DNA from: Copromyces sp. CBS 386.78 | Taxonomy: Eukaryota; Ascomycota; Sordariomycetes; Sordariales; Sordariaceae | Assembly (NCBI GenBank): GCA_030685235.1 | Contig: MU839081.1 | Coordinates: 248,001-312,000 of the forward strand | Reading direction: 5' to 3' | DNA: 64,000 nt | Shown: one piece after another, positions 42,238-52,348 of the stretch | Layout of the letters: every line of letters begins with the position of its first letter | Numbering within the stretch: the first letter of the stretch is position 1 | Made by a program: the position numbers and the translations under genes | The notes under the pieces: generated by a model | Database searches by the model: none | Told to the model about the DNA's origin: nothing | Seen by the model: the letters and a program-made list of their open reading frames with translations, nothing else

Positions 42238-42943
42238 ATCTACCGCAGCGGGATTATAAGGAGGGTGTCTAGGCTAGATGGGCGGGGTCTAGCCCAGACT
42301 GTGATTCTAGCACAGTCTGGCTATCTAGGCTAGATTTCAAATCTAGGCTAGACTTCAAATCTAGGCTAGATGAAAAATGGAGGCCTCTGATTGGTCGGAT
42401 TTGGGTGCAAAATAGTAAAAGCCAAAGACCCCTATAAGAGCCTTCTAAAGGGCCTTCTAAAGGTCCTTTATAAAGGTCTTTGCTTAGGGTTTTCCTAGTG
42501 GTCCTTTTGGTAGCCGTTTCAGATTTTGACTTCAAAGTCCGGATGAAGGTATTCACACTTTCGCACGCGAAACTTTTCGCACAATTGAAAAAAACTTGTC
42601 ACCAATTGGAATCGAACTGACGATCATAAGAAAGAAAGCAACGACAAAAACCATTAAGCCACTGGCCCAATTGATTGGAAACAGGCTTCGTTCTTTCCTT
42701 TAATATAGGGTAGGAGGAAATGAACTTTGTCCTGGGAAAGAAGGAACCATCACCAAAGTAGATCTGCCCTGGGAAAGAAGGAACCATCACCAAAATAGAT
42801 CTAACCAATCACAGGCCTCCATTGAGCGTCTAGGCTAGATTTTAAGTCTAGGCTAGACACCCAATCTCAACTGACTAAAACTCTGGCCTAGAATGGGAGC
42901 ATCTAGCCTAGATGACCGCCCGATTTTTCCGCTACGGTAGATG
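42238..42943. mobile_element. Non-autonomous TIR element with CTAG palindromes
   Basis: The ends are inverted: ATCTACCGCAGCGG (42238-42251) and, reverse-complemented, ATCTACCGTAGCGG (42943-42930), one mismatch in 14. Looser similarity continues inwards. The near-palindrome TCTAGGCTAGA occurs seven times, four near the left end (42268, 42324, 42342, 42360) and three near the right (42829, 42847 and inverted 42903). The interior has a 37-base tandem duplication (42731-42767 and 42768-42803) and CCTTCTAAAG repeats, and no reading frame for a transposase. Target-site duplication is not clear. It is therefore a MITE-like or foldback-type element that would need a transposase in trans. Confidence 0.65.
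42598..42680 (-). other. tRNA-like promoter boxes inside the TIR element
   Basis: Minus strand carries an A-box-like GGCCAGTGGCTTAATGG and, about 45 bases on, a B-box-like CAGTTCGATTCC, flanked by CAATTGG/CCAATTG that can pair as a 7-base stem. No convincing anticodon stem forms. It may be a decayed tRNA captured by the element or an internal Pol III promoter. Confidence 0.35.
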
Positions 42944-44349
42944 TACCGAACCTACCTCTACATACCTAAGGTACCCTACTTGTACATTGCTTGACGGCAA
43001 AGCTGTACGTGGATAGAGGTGCAGACAGAGAAACTGAACGATAACGAATCAAAGAGCACGTGTTCGATGAATGGGGAAAGGGAATGCAGATTTCCTGTAG
43101 GGCACTTACATACAGGTAGAAATATTTTAACTATGCCCGTCAGATATCCTTGCTTTGCAGATGTGTCCTGTGAGGCTGGAGTTTAAGTAGATTGCTGTTT
43201 GTCGATGCACTGCAGAATCAGGAAGACCCCCCGATGAATGTCGGACACTTCTGTTTTCTTCTGTCAAAATGTTTCTCCTGTTTGTGACATTTGAAACTCT
43301 TTTCGGTGACCCATTTTTCTTCTTTTTTTTTTGTTATCCCCGAGTGTCAGAGACAGAAGTGACTGATTCCATCGTCCCTAGATATCCGTTAGATGTATCC
43401 TTTTGCGCCTAAATGTCCCGGATACCTTCTCAAATGTGCTTGTACCTAGGGACAGATTACAAAAAATCGTGCTGATGGCACGATGGACATGAACAAAGTC
43501 CAAAAGACTCTCAGTCCGAAGACGCCACCGTCATGTAGAGGTAGCCTCCCAGGCGCACTTTCTGCCTGTATGTTGAAATATCCGGGCAGACACTCCACGC
43601 CGACCTTCCTACCTTACTTCTTGCCTTCATGTTCCATGATGCGAACGTGGCGTCCTGGGCGGTGTTCCATGTTTTCCATGGTAGCTGGACATGGCGAATG
43701 CGTGCCAGCCTTGAAAACTCTCCTGTGCAGATTTTTTTTTCTGGTCTGCCCCTAGAAAGACCATCTGATGATCTGTTCTGCATCACATGTCCTGTTGAGA
43801 CGTTTTGGGTTACCTCAATGGCACCATCTGGCGGCATGAAGCTGTACCCGCCTCCTCCATCGACGAGAACTTGGAAATGCAATGCAATGAGCACCTCAAC
43901 CGGGTGCCCTCCATGGTCAAGGCTTGAGGTTGGTGAACCCTAATGCGCCTGCCTACCTTCGCCACGTTTTCCTCTCCGTATTTCTTTTTCTTCAAATTCT
44001 GGCCTCATTCTTCCTTTCTGGTCGTTACTTCTATCCACAACCCCAACCATCGTCCATCAACTTGTTCCTTCCATCGGAAGAGAAACTTTGGCAACCAGCC
44101 AGCTGGAATCCAACCCGCACCAGACGGCAAGCGTATCGTTCCCGTGATACTAGTCAGAAGAAAGCAGTAACGGCAGCCGATTTCCGTTCAACCTCGTGAG
44201 TGCCGTATGTACCTCCAGTGCAAAAACCATTTTCCCCATCAACTATCTGACATGGGAATCTGACCCATGGTCCGTCCGGGTGACAGAAAGCACAACCCGT
44301 CTACTACCACTATAATCAGACGAGTGGCGTATCTTGCTCCCCGCCCACG
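42944..44349. other. Intergenic stretch
   Basis: TACCTACC words next to the TIR element; T-rich run at 43320-43332. No gene supported before the frame starting at 44350. Confidence 0.4.
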
Positions 44350-44820
44350 ATGTCCGACGACACAGACTTCCGCACATTTCTGCAAGCCGCGCTCTGGGCA
44401 TTTGGGCCAGGCGCAGACAGTTTCTCCATCTGGTCTGAGTGGGAAATCGTACAAATGGAGCCTACAATCCTGATCCGGGCCTTCAGGGCCCCCGGTTATC
44501 TCCCCACAAGTTTCGAGGACCTGGTCGGGGAGTGTGGGGATCTGACGCGACCGAGCGAGCTCCAGTTCTACATTGAACATGCCACTGAAATGGGGTCTAC
44601 AAGGCAGAGGAGGACCCATCGAATCCCGCTCGAGAGGTGGAACTTTGGGGGTTGTCGCGCACGTTTGCAGAATCCCGCGAGGGCCCCTATGATCGCGGTT
44701 GAATGGGAGCCTTCGGATGCTACTATTGAGCGGCTCCTGGAGGAGTTCGAGTGGGAGTACGGCGAGGACGACTTCTCGTATCACGACGGGGACAACGACT
44801 CGGAATGGAGTTCGTACTGA
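44350..44820 (+). CDS. Hypothetical acidic protein
   Basis: 156 residues, single exon, start MSDDTDFRTFLQAALWAFGP. Globular composition with several Trp (SIWSEWEIVQMEP, LERWNFGG) and a strongly acidic C-terminus (EEFEWEYGEDDFSYHDGDND, then SEWSSY). No signal peptide, membrane span or known domain. The pI is low and the tail may mediate contacts with basic partners. A leader with CGACCATCACTATAATC-like sequence precedes the ATG. Confidence 0.55.
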   Translation: MSDDTDFRTFLQAALWAFGPGADSFSIWSEWEIVQMEPTILIRAFRAPGYLPTSFEDLVGECGDLTRPSELQFYIEHATEMGSTRQRRTHRIPLERWNFGGCRARLQNPARAPMIAVEWEPSDATIERLLEEFEWEYGEDDFSYHDGDNDSEWSSY

Positions 44821-45070
44821 ACGCATAAGAGGGCGAGGATCTAGGACAGACGTCTGCTGGGTATTGGATTTGAGTCAATATCATGTAGCTACCTTGACCA
44901 CCACACACGCACACGATTATCTGGGGTAGGCTTCTGAGCCCAAACGTGGTTGGCACTTCTCTTGATGCACGATGGAAATAGAACATTTGGCCATTAGTTA
45001 GATGCCCCCCCGTCTGTACCTTTTATGTCCTAGTTTTACAAACCGTACACGCCGCCATCTAGCTCGCAAT

Positions 45071-46283
45071 CTAAAGCTTGGATTGGCGCTCTTCATCGGG
45101 GTTCTTGACCTCAACCAACAATTTACCTGCATTTCCCAACATTGTCAGTCAGTGAATCGTCGTTCATAAAACCAGAGTCCGAGGAGGGCTGGAGTGACAC
45201 TTACCAATGTTACCACCCCTGTAAAGTTTGACCATGCCTTCATCCGCCACTCTGACGCCTCCCTTGAGGATAGTCTCCTTTCTCTTCAGCTTACCTTCGG
45301 CCAGCCACTGGGCAAGCTGGCCGAGAGCGGTCGGGTATTCGTCTGCGTAGTCGAAGACGATGAAGCCTTCCATTCTGATTCTCATGGTGATGACGTTTGC
45401 GATATTCTGTAGTTCGTTGTCAATGAAGCACTCCAAGGCACTTGATTTTGTAGACATTGCTCACCTTGGGCCCTTGCTTGTGCTCCGCGTTGTACTGGCT
45501 GATGCCACCGCACATGACGAACCGAGCGCCCCTGTTGGCGCGAGCAAGCGCCATATCGAGCTGCTCGCCGCCGACGTTATCAAAATAAACATCAACAAAC
45601 TCGGGTGTCGCCTCCTTGAACTTTTTCCTAAACTCGGGATCCCTATAATTAAGCGCCACGTCCACGCCTCCCTCCTCCACCAACCACCTGCACTTCTCAT
45701 CGCTCCCCGCGGTACCAATCACCCTCTTGGCGCCCTGGATCCTCGCAATCTGCACCGCCACGCTGCCCGTCGCTCCAGCGGCCGCCGACACAAGCACGGT
45801 ATCGCCCTTCTTGACATTCCCAATCTTCATCATGCCGAAATACGCCGTCAGTCCCGTCATGCCCAAGACGCCCAGCAAATCCGTCGTCTTTCCACCAGGC
45901 GGCAAAAACGCCGGCTTTTCGACGTGTTTGTCGGACAGGATGCCAATTTCCCGGATCCCGTTCATGGCGGTGACCACGTCCCCCGCTGCGGCCTTGGGAG
46001 ACCGAGAAGCCAAAACGCGGCAGATGCAGAAGGCGCGCATCACTTCGTCGATTTGCACGGGAGGCACGTAGGAGCGAACATCGTCGAGCCAGCCGCGCAT
46101 GGCGGGGTCTAGCGAGATGTAGAGCGTCTCGAGCAGGAGGTCGCCTTCGTTCAGGTCGGAGGGGACAGGGGCCGGGACGGCGCTGACGCGGAAGGTGTGC
46201 CCCGGGATGATGGGCCCGGAGGGGCGGTGGGCGAGCTCCAGTTGGAGGGAGTGGGATTTGTAGCCGTGGGTGTGGTGGAACAT
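45071..46283 (-). CDS. NADP-dependent alkenal/enone reductase (MDR family), 3 exons
   Basis: Exons 46283-45465, 45406-45205 and 45126-45071 (introns 58 and 78 nt; GTGAGC..CTACAG and GTAAGT..TGCAG) give 358 residues. It belongs to the zinc-free medium-chain reductase group that includes leukotriene B4 12-hydroxydehydrogenase/PTGR1, plant 2-alkenal reductase and yeast Yml131w/Yncb-type enzymes, which reduce the C=C bond of alpha,beta-unsaturated aldehydes and ketones with NADPH. Seen: ETLYISLDPAMRGWL at 52-66, LGVLGMTGLTAYFGM at 138-152, the nucleotide-binding AAAGATGSVAVQIARIQG at 167-184, DVYFDNVGGEQLD, and ITMRIRMEGFIVFDY early in exon 2. No structural or catalytic zinc ligands are present, as expected. 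Cytosolic; role probably detoxification of lipid aldehydes. Confidence 0.88.
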
Positions 46284-48437
46284 TTTGGCGGGTTTTTTTC
46301 CCTTCTTTTTTGCTGTGGAGGTGTTGAAGTGTGGTGTGAGAGTTGAGGTGAGGTGAGGTTGAGATAAAGTTGTATCTCGGGTGGTTGGTAAACGGTGTGT
46401 CTGTGTTTGTTGATTGGCGTATTTTAGTGAGATGGTCAGCTTGGGTCGGTCCCTGGTGGTTATCTAGTTCCCTTTTGTTTCACAGAGGGCCTGCTCGCTT
46501 ACCTGGCCAAATAGGGGGGAATTCCAAAACAGGCTTCCTCTTTTGCGGGGATTGGATGTAAGATCAAGTGCGGAATTGCAGAAATAATGTCCCCAGGTTT
46601 GTAATCGGAATTCGGCCGAGGTTGAGAATCACCAAGCGCAACAGGGAGCGACAAGGAAGACATCATCAGCTTCGTTCAGTTTGTTCTAGTGGCCCACTAG
46701 GCCTATTACAGGTACACTACTTACGGGCATGGCCCCACTTATTTTACCGAACCACCTACGGGGAAGCTCCAACTGCCAGGGCAGAGCCTGGACCGAGGCC
46801 CCCGGCAACAATAGGTTTCCTTTTCCAGACAGAAAACCCCGGCGAATTGACCACCACACAACGACATGCGAGCCTGCCTCTACACTAGCGGTAGGCAAAG
46901 AGGTATTTGAGAACCATCTCCCCGTCATGCATCGGCCGTCCTGTGATCCGGGCGTTTGGATATATTCCCCAAGCAATTGCTCCAGATTCAGAGGTACGCT
47001 AGCTTTCTGCCATAGACCAAAGATCGGGAAACATCTTGGAAATGGTGGACAGAACGTTGACTCACCATGTCTGCCAGTTGCCCGGGATGTTGGAAGGACG
47101 ATTGATGTCTAGGTCAGCCAAGTGCAGACCTGATGAGAAGCGATCCATATTGAGGCTGGAGAGGTAAAGGCGAGCAACGTGTTATTTGGCGAGTAAGAAG
47201 ACTTCCGAACAGCGGGCGATGTCCAAGAAGATATAGCGAGGAGGTTAACTCACAATGTACAGTATCCTCGTCGCTGTTGTTACTTGTTCGTCTAGGCTCG
47301 ATCGTTGGTCTATGCCCTACCGCCGAAGTCGTGATCAGAACAATGGATGCTGAAGATGTCGCGAGAGATTGCTCAAGTTAGAGCTAGTATATAGCGGTCT
47401 TGATGCTCAAAACAGTCTTCTTTTTTGAGCATTGCTCAAGTTATTGCTGACGGGATTATGTTTACTGCCTGTCGTAGTCTCCTCAAAGTATGGAACCTAC
47501 CTTACTTATCGACAAAATCCTTGTCTTGCTGAGGTTCAGTTGCATACCTACAAATCTTCCACTTCTGTCACCTGGTAACAGGTAGGTATTTTGAGAACCC
47601 CGTCTAGCTACGGACCATAGAATAGAGGTAGGGTATCTAACAAGCGAGACGAGACACTGGATGGAAGAAAAGTGAAAACAAAAACTGACCTTCCGTTTGG
47701 AAAACTGAAACGTGTCTTGGATGAGATCTGTCCAGAGGAGGGACACGCGCAGCGACAGAGACTCACATGTTACATCAAGTACACCTACCTGATTTCTACC
47801 AGAACAAGTTTTTCTTCATGGCAGACAGGAAAGCAGTGCACCTGGGCCAAATAACGTCATTGAGGCAATGAGAACACTTGTCCAAGGAGGCCTTCGACGA
47901 CTAAAAATTGTGCAGGTGGTGAAGAAGAGGGTGCGGTGAGATGTAATGTCCCTGCTTTGTTTATTAGGACCGACACGCCGAACAGCCGTTGTGCAGGCCA
48001 TTACCTACCCGTATGCAGTCCTCTTGCAGCCCACAGCTTGCATCCAGACGCATTATTGCATGTCGGCCAGGCTTGATAACACCGAGTCGGTCTTCGGCTT
48101 TCTTTTTTTTCTTTCTTTTTTTGTCATGTGGCTACGTGTACTTACTTGTCGCGATATACACGGGTAACTCGCGGATGCAGTTCTCTTCATGATTCAGTCT
48201 TCGATTTGATATATTATGTAACCTCTGTACATCAACCAGACTCCAACGTTTATGCATACTACTCTCCTCCAAGGAAGTCAACAAGCCATCAAGGCCGTAC
48301 CAGGCTTTCCATGTTGCGAGCTCTTCCGCTTTCTCCTCGCCCAACAACGCCGTATCCGCCACCACGTACAGCTCGCTTTCTTGCTTCCCAAGAATTCCCT
48401 TGACTCAAGTTTCTCAATCCAACTACCTCAATCCGCA
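46284..48437. other. Intergenic stretch
   Basis: GAGGTGAGGTGAGGTT repeats at 46340-46360 (leader of the reductase gene). No gene supported; both strands show only short frames without coding character. Confidence 0.4.
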
Positions 48438-48823
48438 ATGCCTCCTCGTCGTCGTCGCAACCGTGTCGAATCTGAATCTGAATCCCACTACGACTTCGCC
48501 TCCCCAGGAGACGAAAAGCCTCCATGTCAGGAGGAGTGGCTCAAGGAGAGACGACGCACTGGCGGATTCAAAGTTCTGAGAACTGATGAACGTAACTACA
48601 CCGAGTGGTGCGGACCGAACGGTACGTCAACTTCGAGCTAGCGAGCAGCCTCCCGCCAGATGGCCCCTGTTGAATCATCAACTACCCAGACATAGTTCCA
48701 TTCATGTTGACGCTTGTTACTCGAGGTTGCCAAGCCTTCAAGCCCCTCCGCTACTTCCACCTGGAACATCTGTACTCTCTACCTCTTCTCCTTGTTCTTC
48801 AAGAACCAATCCAAGGAAGATAA
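48438..48823 (+). CDS. Small hypothetical protein, 2 exons
   Basis: Exon 1 48438-48621 and exon 2 48690-48823 across a 68-nt intron (GTACGT...CTACCCAG) give 105 residues. Exon 1 encodes MPPRRRRNRVESESESHYDF then a charged stretch with KERRRTGGFKVLRTDERNYTEW; exon 2 reads DIVPFMLTLVTRGCQAFKPL and RYFHLEHLYSLPLLLVLQEP. The splice joins two coding-like frames in phase, which supports it. Arg-rich start could be a nuclear signal. No family recognised. Its end overlaps the end of a convergent gene. Confidence 0.5.
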
Positions 48824-49195
48824 CAGTCCTGGACTGTACTCTGTTCGCGCAGGCTCTCCTGTTGTCTTGCGCTTGCGCTGGGTTGTAGTACCAACCGCAA
48901 TGGAAGTTGACGCAGAAGATAGAGCAGAGGGTTTACTGTCCGTATTACTGCTCTCTGTCATCATGACATCACGCTTCTTGTTCATGATGGTCAGGATCTC
49001 GTCCTGAGCGGTCAGGCGCTGGTCTTGTGCGAGATGGCGGCTCGTGCGGTTCCCGGGTGAAACAGTGGGCTTTGTTGAAGTCTCAGTACCAGCCACGGTG
49101 GAAGTCGAAGTAGATGTGGTGGTATCTGTCTCGACACTCTTCATGGTTCTGTTGCCAGCCTCGGTGGAAGTCGAACCGGATGCAGCTGCCTCCAT
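48779..49195 (-). CDS. Hypothetical Ser/Thr-rich protein
   Basis: A minus-strand frame reading MEAAASGSTSTEAGNRTMKS, a Thr/Ser run, then a more ordered segment TSRHLAQDQRLTAQDEILTI and a C-terminus SSLDWFLKNKEKR. I place the start at 49195 (138 residues); the frame is open to 49636 and a longer protein is possible. The last 45 bases are antisense to the final coding bases of the upstream plus-strand gene. No domain recognised. Confidence 0.4.
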   Translation of the reverse strand: MEAAASGSTSTEAGNRTMKSVETDTTTSTSTSTVAGTETSTKPTVSPGNRTSRHLAQDQRLTAQDEILTIMNKKRDVMMTESSNTDSKPSALSSASTSIAVGTTTQRKRKTTGEPARTEYSPGLLSSLDWFLKNKEKR

Positions 49196-49636
49196 GATCT
49201 CCTTCTCACGCGTGGTAGTGTTGCGCCTCTCCGTTGTCGTATCTTGAGACGGCGTAGAAAGTACCGAGTAGATGTGTGGAGAGATATTAATGAACGCGTT
49301 GAAGACTTTTGAGTTAGGCAAAGTGTCTGGCCGCAGATGTGTGTTGGCAATTTCGAATCGATGGAGGTATATAGGTAATAATGGTTGGATGTAAAGAATG
49401 CGATAATTGTGCGAGAACACAAAGGAGCACGATAGCAATTGTACTGAGACGGGCAATGAGCCTTTCACTAGAACGGGGAGAAACAGTCTTGACTCACCTT
49501 GGAGGAAGTGAATGTCCCATGGAGTAGTGAGTGCTCCCCTGGTCATTGCTCCCTTTTCATCTGATAAAAGGTTCGGTCGTAAGATATGCTGGCGAGGTAT
49601 TGGTATCCGTCTTCGAATCCACGAAATGTTCTGCAT

Positions 49637-51376
49637 GGCGAGTGCCGGTGCCAGTTGTGCCAGCGTACCTCCCGTCTATTTAGGTATATATGTCAAACAC
49701 AATGACCTCGCAGCCTTCGTCACCAATGTGATAACTCAGTGGATATGTAGGGATCCCCTCGAAGCGCCATCATGTCGTTCAGGCACAGCTGCTATACCTC
49801 ATTGTACATAAACTTCCTTGTTCTTGTCCTTTCCAACCTTCTTGGTGTGATAAGTGCCTCCAAGTTGGCGGCAAACCAGCCGCGAATGCGTGTCACGCAA
49901 GAAAAAAAATATGAGTCTCTGGAGATGATGAGGGCTCTGGCTCTGGCTCTGACTCTGGGGCAGCCACTTGAATACAGTCTAAGCCTGGCTCTGGAGAGGG
50001 CTTTGGGAAGCTGGCTCTGACTCTGAAGACTCTACATGTAGTGCCCAGCCCAAGAGAGTAAGCGTTGCAGAAAGTGATACCGTTGAGCCTCTCCTTCAGT
50101 GTCGCCGACCTCTCCAAAAAAGACCGCGGAAAGAGAGACGCAACGCGGAAAGGCGAACATGCCGTGAACGACATCGCTGTTGGTTGCAAAGTCTGTCAAA
50201 GCCTGTGCGATTTTTACCGGGCTTGGGTCGAGACAGTTGAAGGTGGGGTCACGAGAGCCTGGCGGCCCTTGTAGAGGACAATGAGCGCCATCCGGATGAT
50301 TTCGTACGGAGCGGCTCAAACAGGAAGCGGACCGAATGGTTGCGAGCTAGGAAGGGGTAAGTAGGTGGTGATAAACATGAACAGGCGCGCATATATATGG
50401 TGGTTGTAGACATTGAGGGGAAGGAGACGGCGGAGGCGACAGATGGTGCGTTGCAGGATATTTATAATGAAGAAGCCAGTCATATGTACAGCGCGAGAAG
50501 GGCTCCTCTCAATATTTGTGGTGTCACCTCTTGATCAAGACACGTATGATTGCTGTGACTACTGCCTGTATTGGTCGCAATCCTCCCGCTTGCGATGGGA
50601 GTCATCGCTGACGAGATGAGCGTTGACTGCTGGGGATGGTGGTACCGAAGCTGCGATCTGGATTGTTTTTGTTTGAGATTGGTGACTCTGGTTTGATCGC
50701 GGTCGCAGCCCAGAGGTGGTTGAGCGATCGAGGAAGTGCAAAGTTTGTGCGATGGCGCCAAGGTGGGGAGAGAAGGAGAGAGATGTGCGAGGAAAATAGC
50801 ACAAGGGCTTAGAAAGTTAAGAACCTCAAGGCACGCTTGACGACGACCGGCGCCCACCTGCGCCTTCCATTGCGGTATTCCTTGCCCGTGGGAACCATCT
50901 TCTTCTCAAATACGGTGAACTATCCGTTCCTTTGGTCGAACAGGAGGGTCTTCCAATGTTTCATCTACGATGACTGAGCTCTGTTTGTCCCTTCGGACAC
51001 TGGAGAGGAGTCATGTAGCTCGTTTATGGGTGGTCTTGGTCATGATCCGGGCTCGGGGTTTGCCGAGGAGTCAAACCGTTGTAGCAAGCGAGCTAAAGTA
51101 TCTAGCCAGTCGAGAGGGAATAGGATAGTTGGCCTAAGGAGATACTGGCAAACTTCTCGGGATCTTGCGCTTTTAAAGGTTCAGACAGGGGCACTCTCTC
51201 TAAACAGGAGGCAAGGCTGTGGTATCCTCGTCTATCGCAGGCTCGTTAGTTGATGGAGTGGTAACAAGACCGCCTCTCGCGGTGCCGCGGGAGGCACTCA
51301 TCACCGAGCATGTCCCGGACAGCGAAAAGCTTTCCTGCCGAAGAGCAAGCACCATTTCGGCGGCCCGCGGTGCGAC
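49637..51376. other. Intergenic stretch with GCTCTG/CTCTGG repeats
   Basis: 49930-50030 contains repeated CTCTGGCTCTGACTCTGG words. No gene supported. Confidence 0.4.
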
Positions 51377-52348
51377 ATGCTGTTGGGGTTTCGGAAACTG
51401 GAGAGGATCTGGGTAAACGTGTACTACAAAGGGGCCAAGTACAATGTGTGGGACCAACATGGTCGTTTGGTGGAAATCCGACAAGAGCTGTGTCGGACGG
51501 TCCTACAAGACCCGAAGCACGTCGCGGCTCATGAAGTTGAGATACTATGCGCCCTTTTCCTCGAGCTCGGCACGAGAGAAGGTGCGAGTGTCCTTTGCGA
51601 TTCCGCCTGAAGTCCAGGTTCCTGCGCCCATGAAAGGCCAGGTGCCGGTAGCGTTGTTTTGTGCAGTGAGCAAGTCCGACTCGAACTTGGACAGCTTAAG
51701 AGAGTTGGTCCTTCTTGTCGTTGTCGCTGAAGTATTTGGGGGGGATGCTCACGTCCTCTTAGTGAGTTCTTGTTGCGTTGGAAAGAACGATAAGAATGAG
51801 CAAGAACTCGAGAAGCACTAAGAAACAACAGCATTGCCGCCCAAGCACGAGACTATAAATGGAACGTTCGACATTGAAGACGACAACTTCAAGGTCTTCC
51901 CTGTTGGACACCGTCGAGTCCAAATCAAACAAAATGCATCTCAAATCGCCCTTATCCTCGCCACCGCCTCCAGGGTTTCGATACTTTCCTCGGACTTGCC
52001 AAGAGACTGGTTCATCCGGACTTTAAGTCCCACGTTCAAGTGGCCAAGAGGAACAACAACGACTACCGGCCCTATCCATTCCGTTGCCTGTGGAAGTTTG
52101 CAGCGGCCAGAGACGACCTGAATATGCTGCCGACCATCACGGAGATCGTTACACCCTATTTGGACATAATCGAAGACGAAGACGCCATAGATATCGACGA
52201 CAAGACAAGAACCAACGTGTATCGACACCAACCCCTACCCATCCTCGAAGCCACACGTGAGGAAGATGACGGTTTCAAACAAAGTCGTCAACACCACGGC
52301 TTTACTCCTCAGCGACTTGCCTATAAGACAAACCAAGGAAAGATATAG
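51377..52348 (+). pseudogene. Decayed gene with single-base frameshift
   Basis: 51377-51610 holds a coding-like frame (VNVYYKGAKYNVWDQHGRLV, EIRQELCRTVLQDPKHVAAH, EVEILCALFLELGTREGASV). After disordered frames, a second block starts without ATG at about 51832 (HETINGTFDIEDDNFKVFPV ... QNASQIALILATASR) and, one base off, continues at 51974 as GFDTFLGLAKRLVHPDFKSH to DDLNMLPTITEIVTPYLDII and a stop at 52348. The junction CTCCAGGGTTTCG lacks one base relative to a continuous frame. The block has no start codon and a TAA just upstream (51821). The protein family is not recognised; the composition is that of an ordinary globular protein. Confidence 0.45.
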
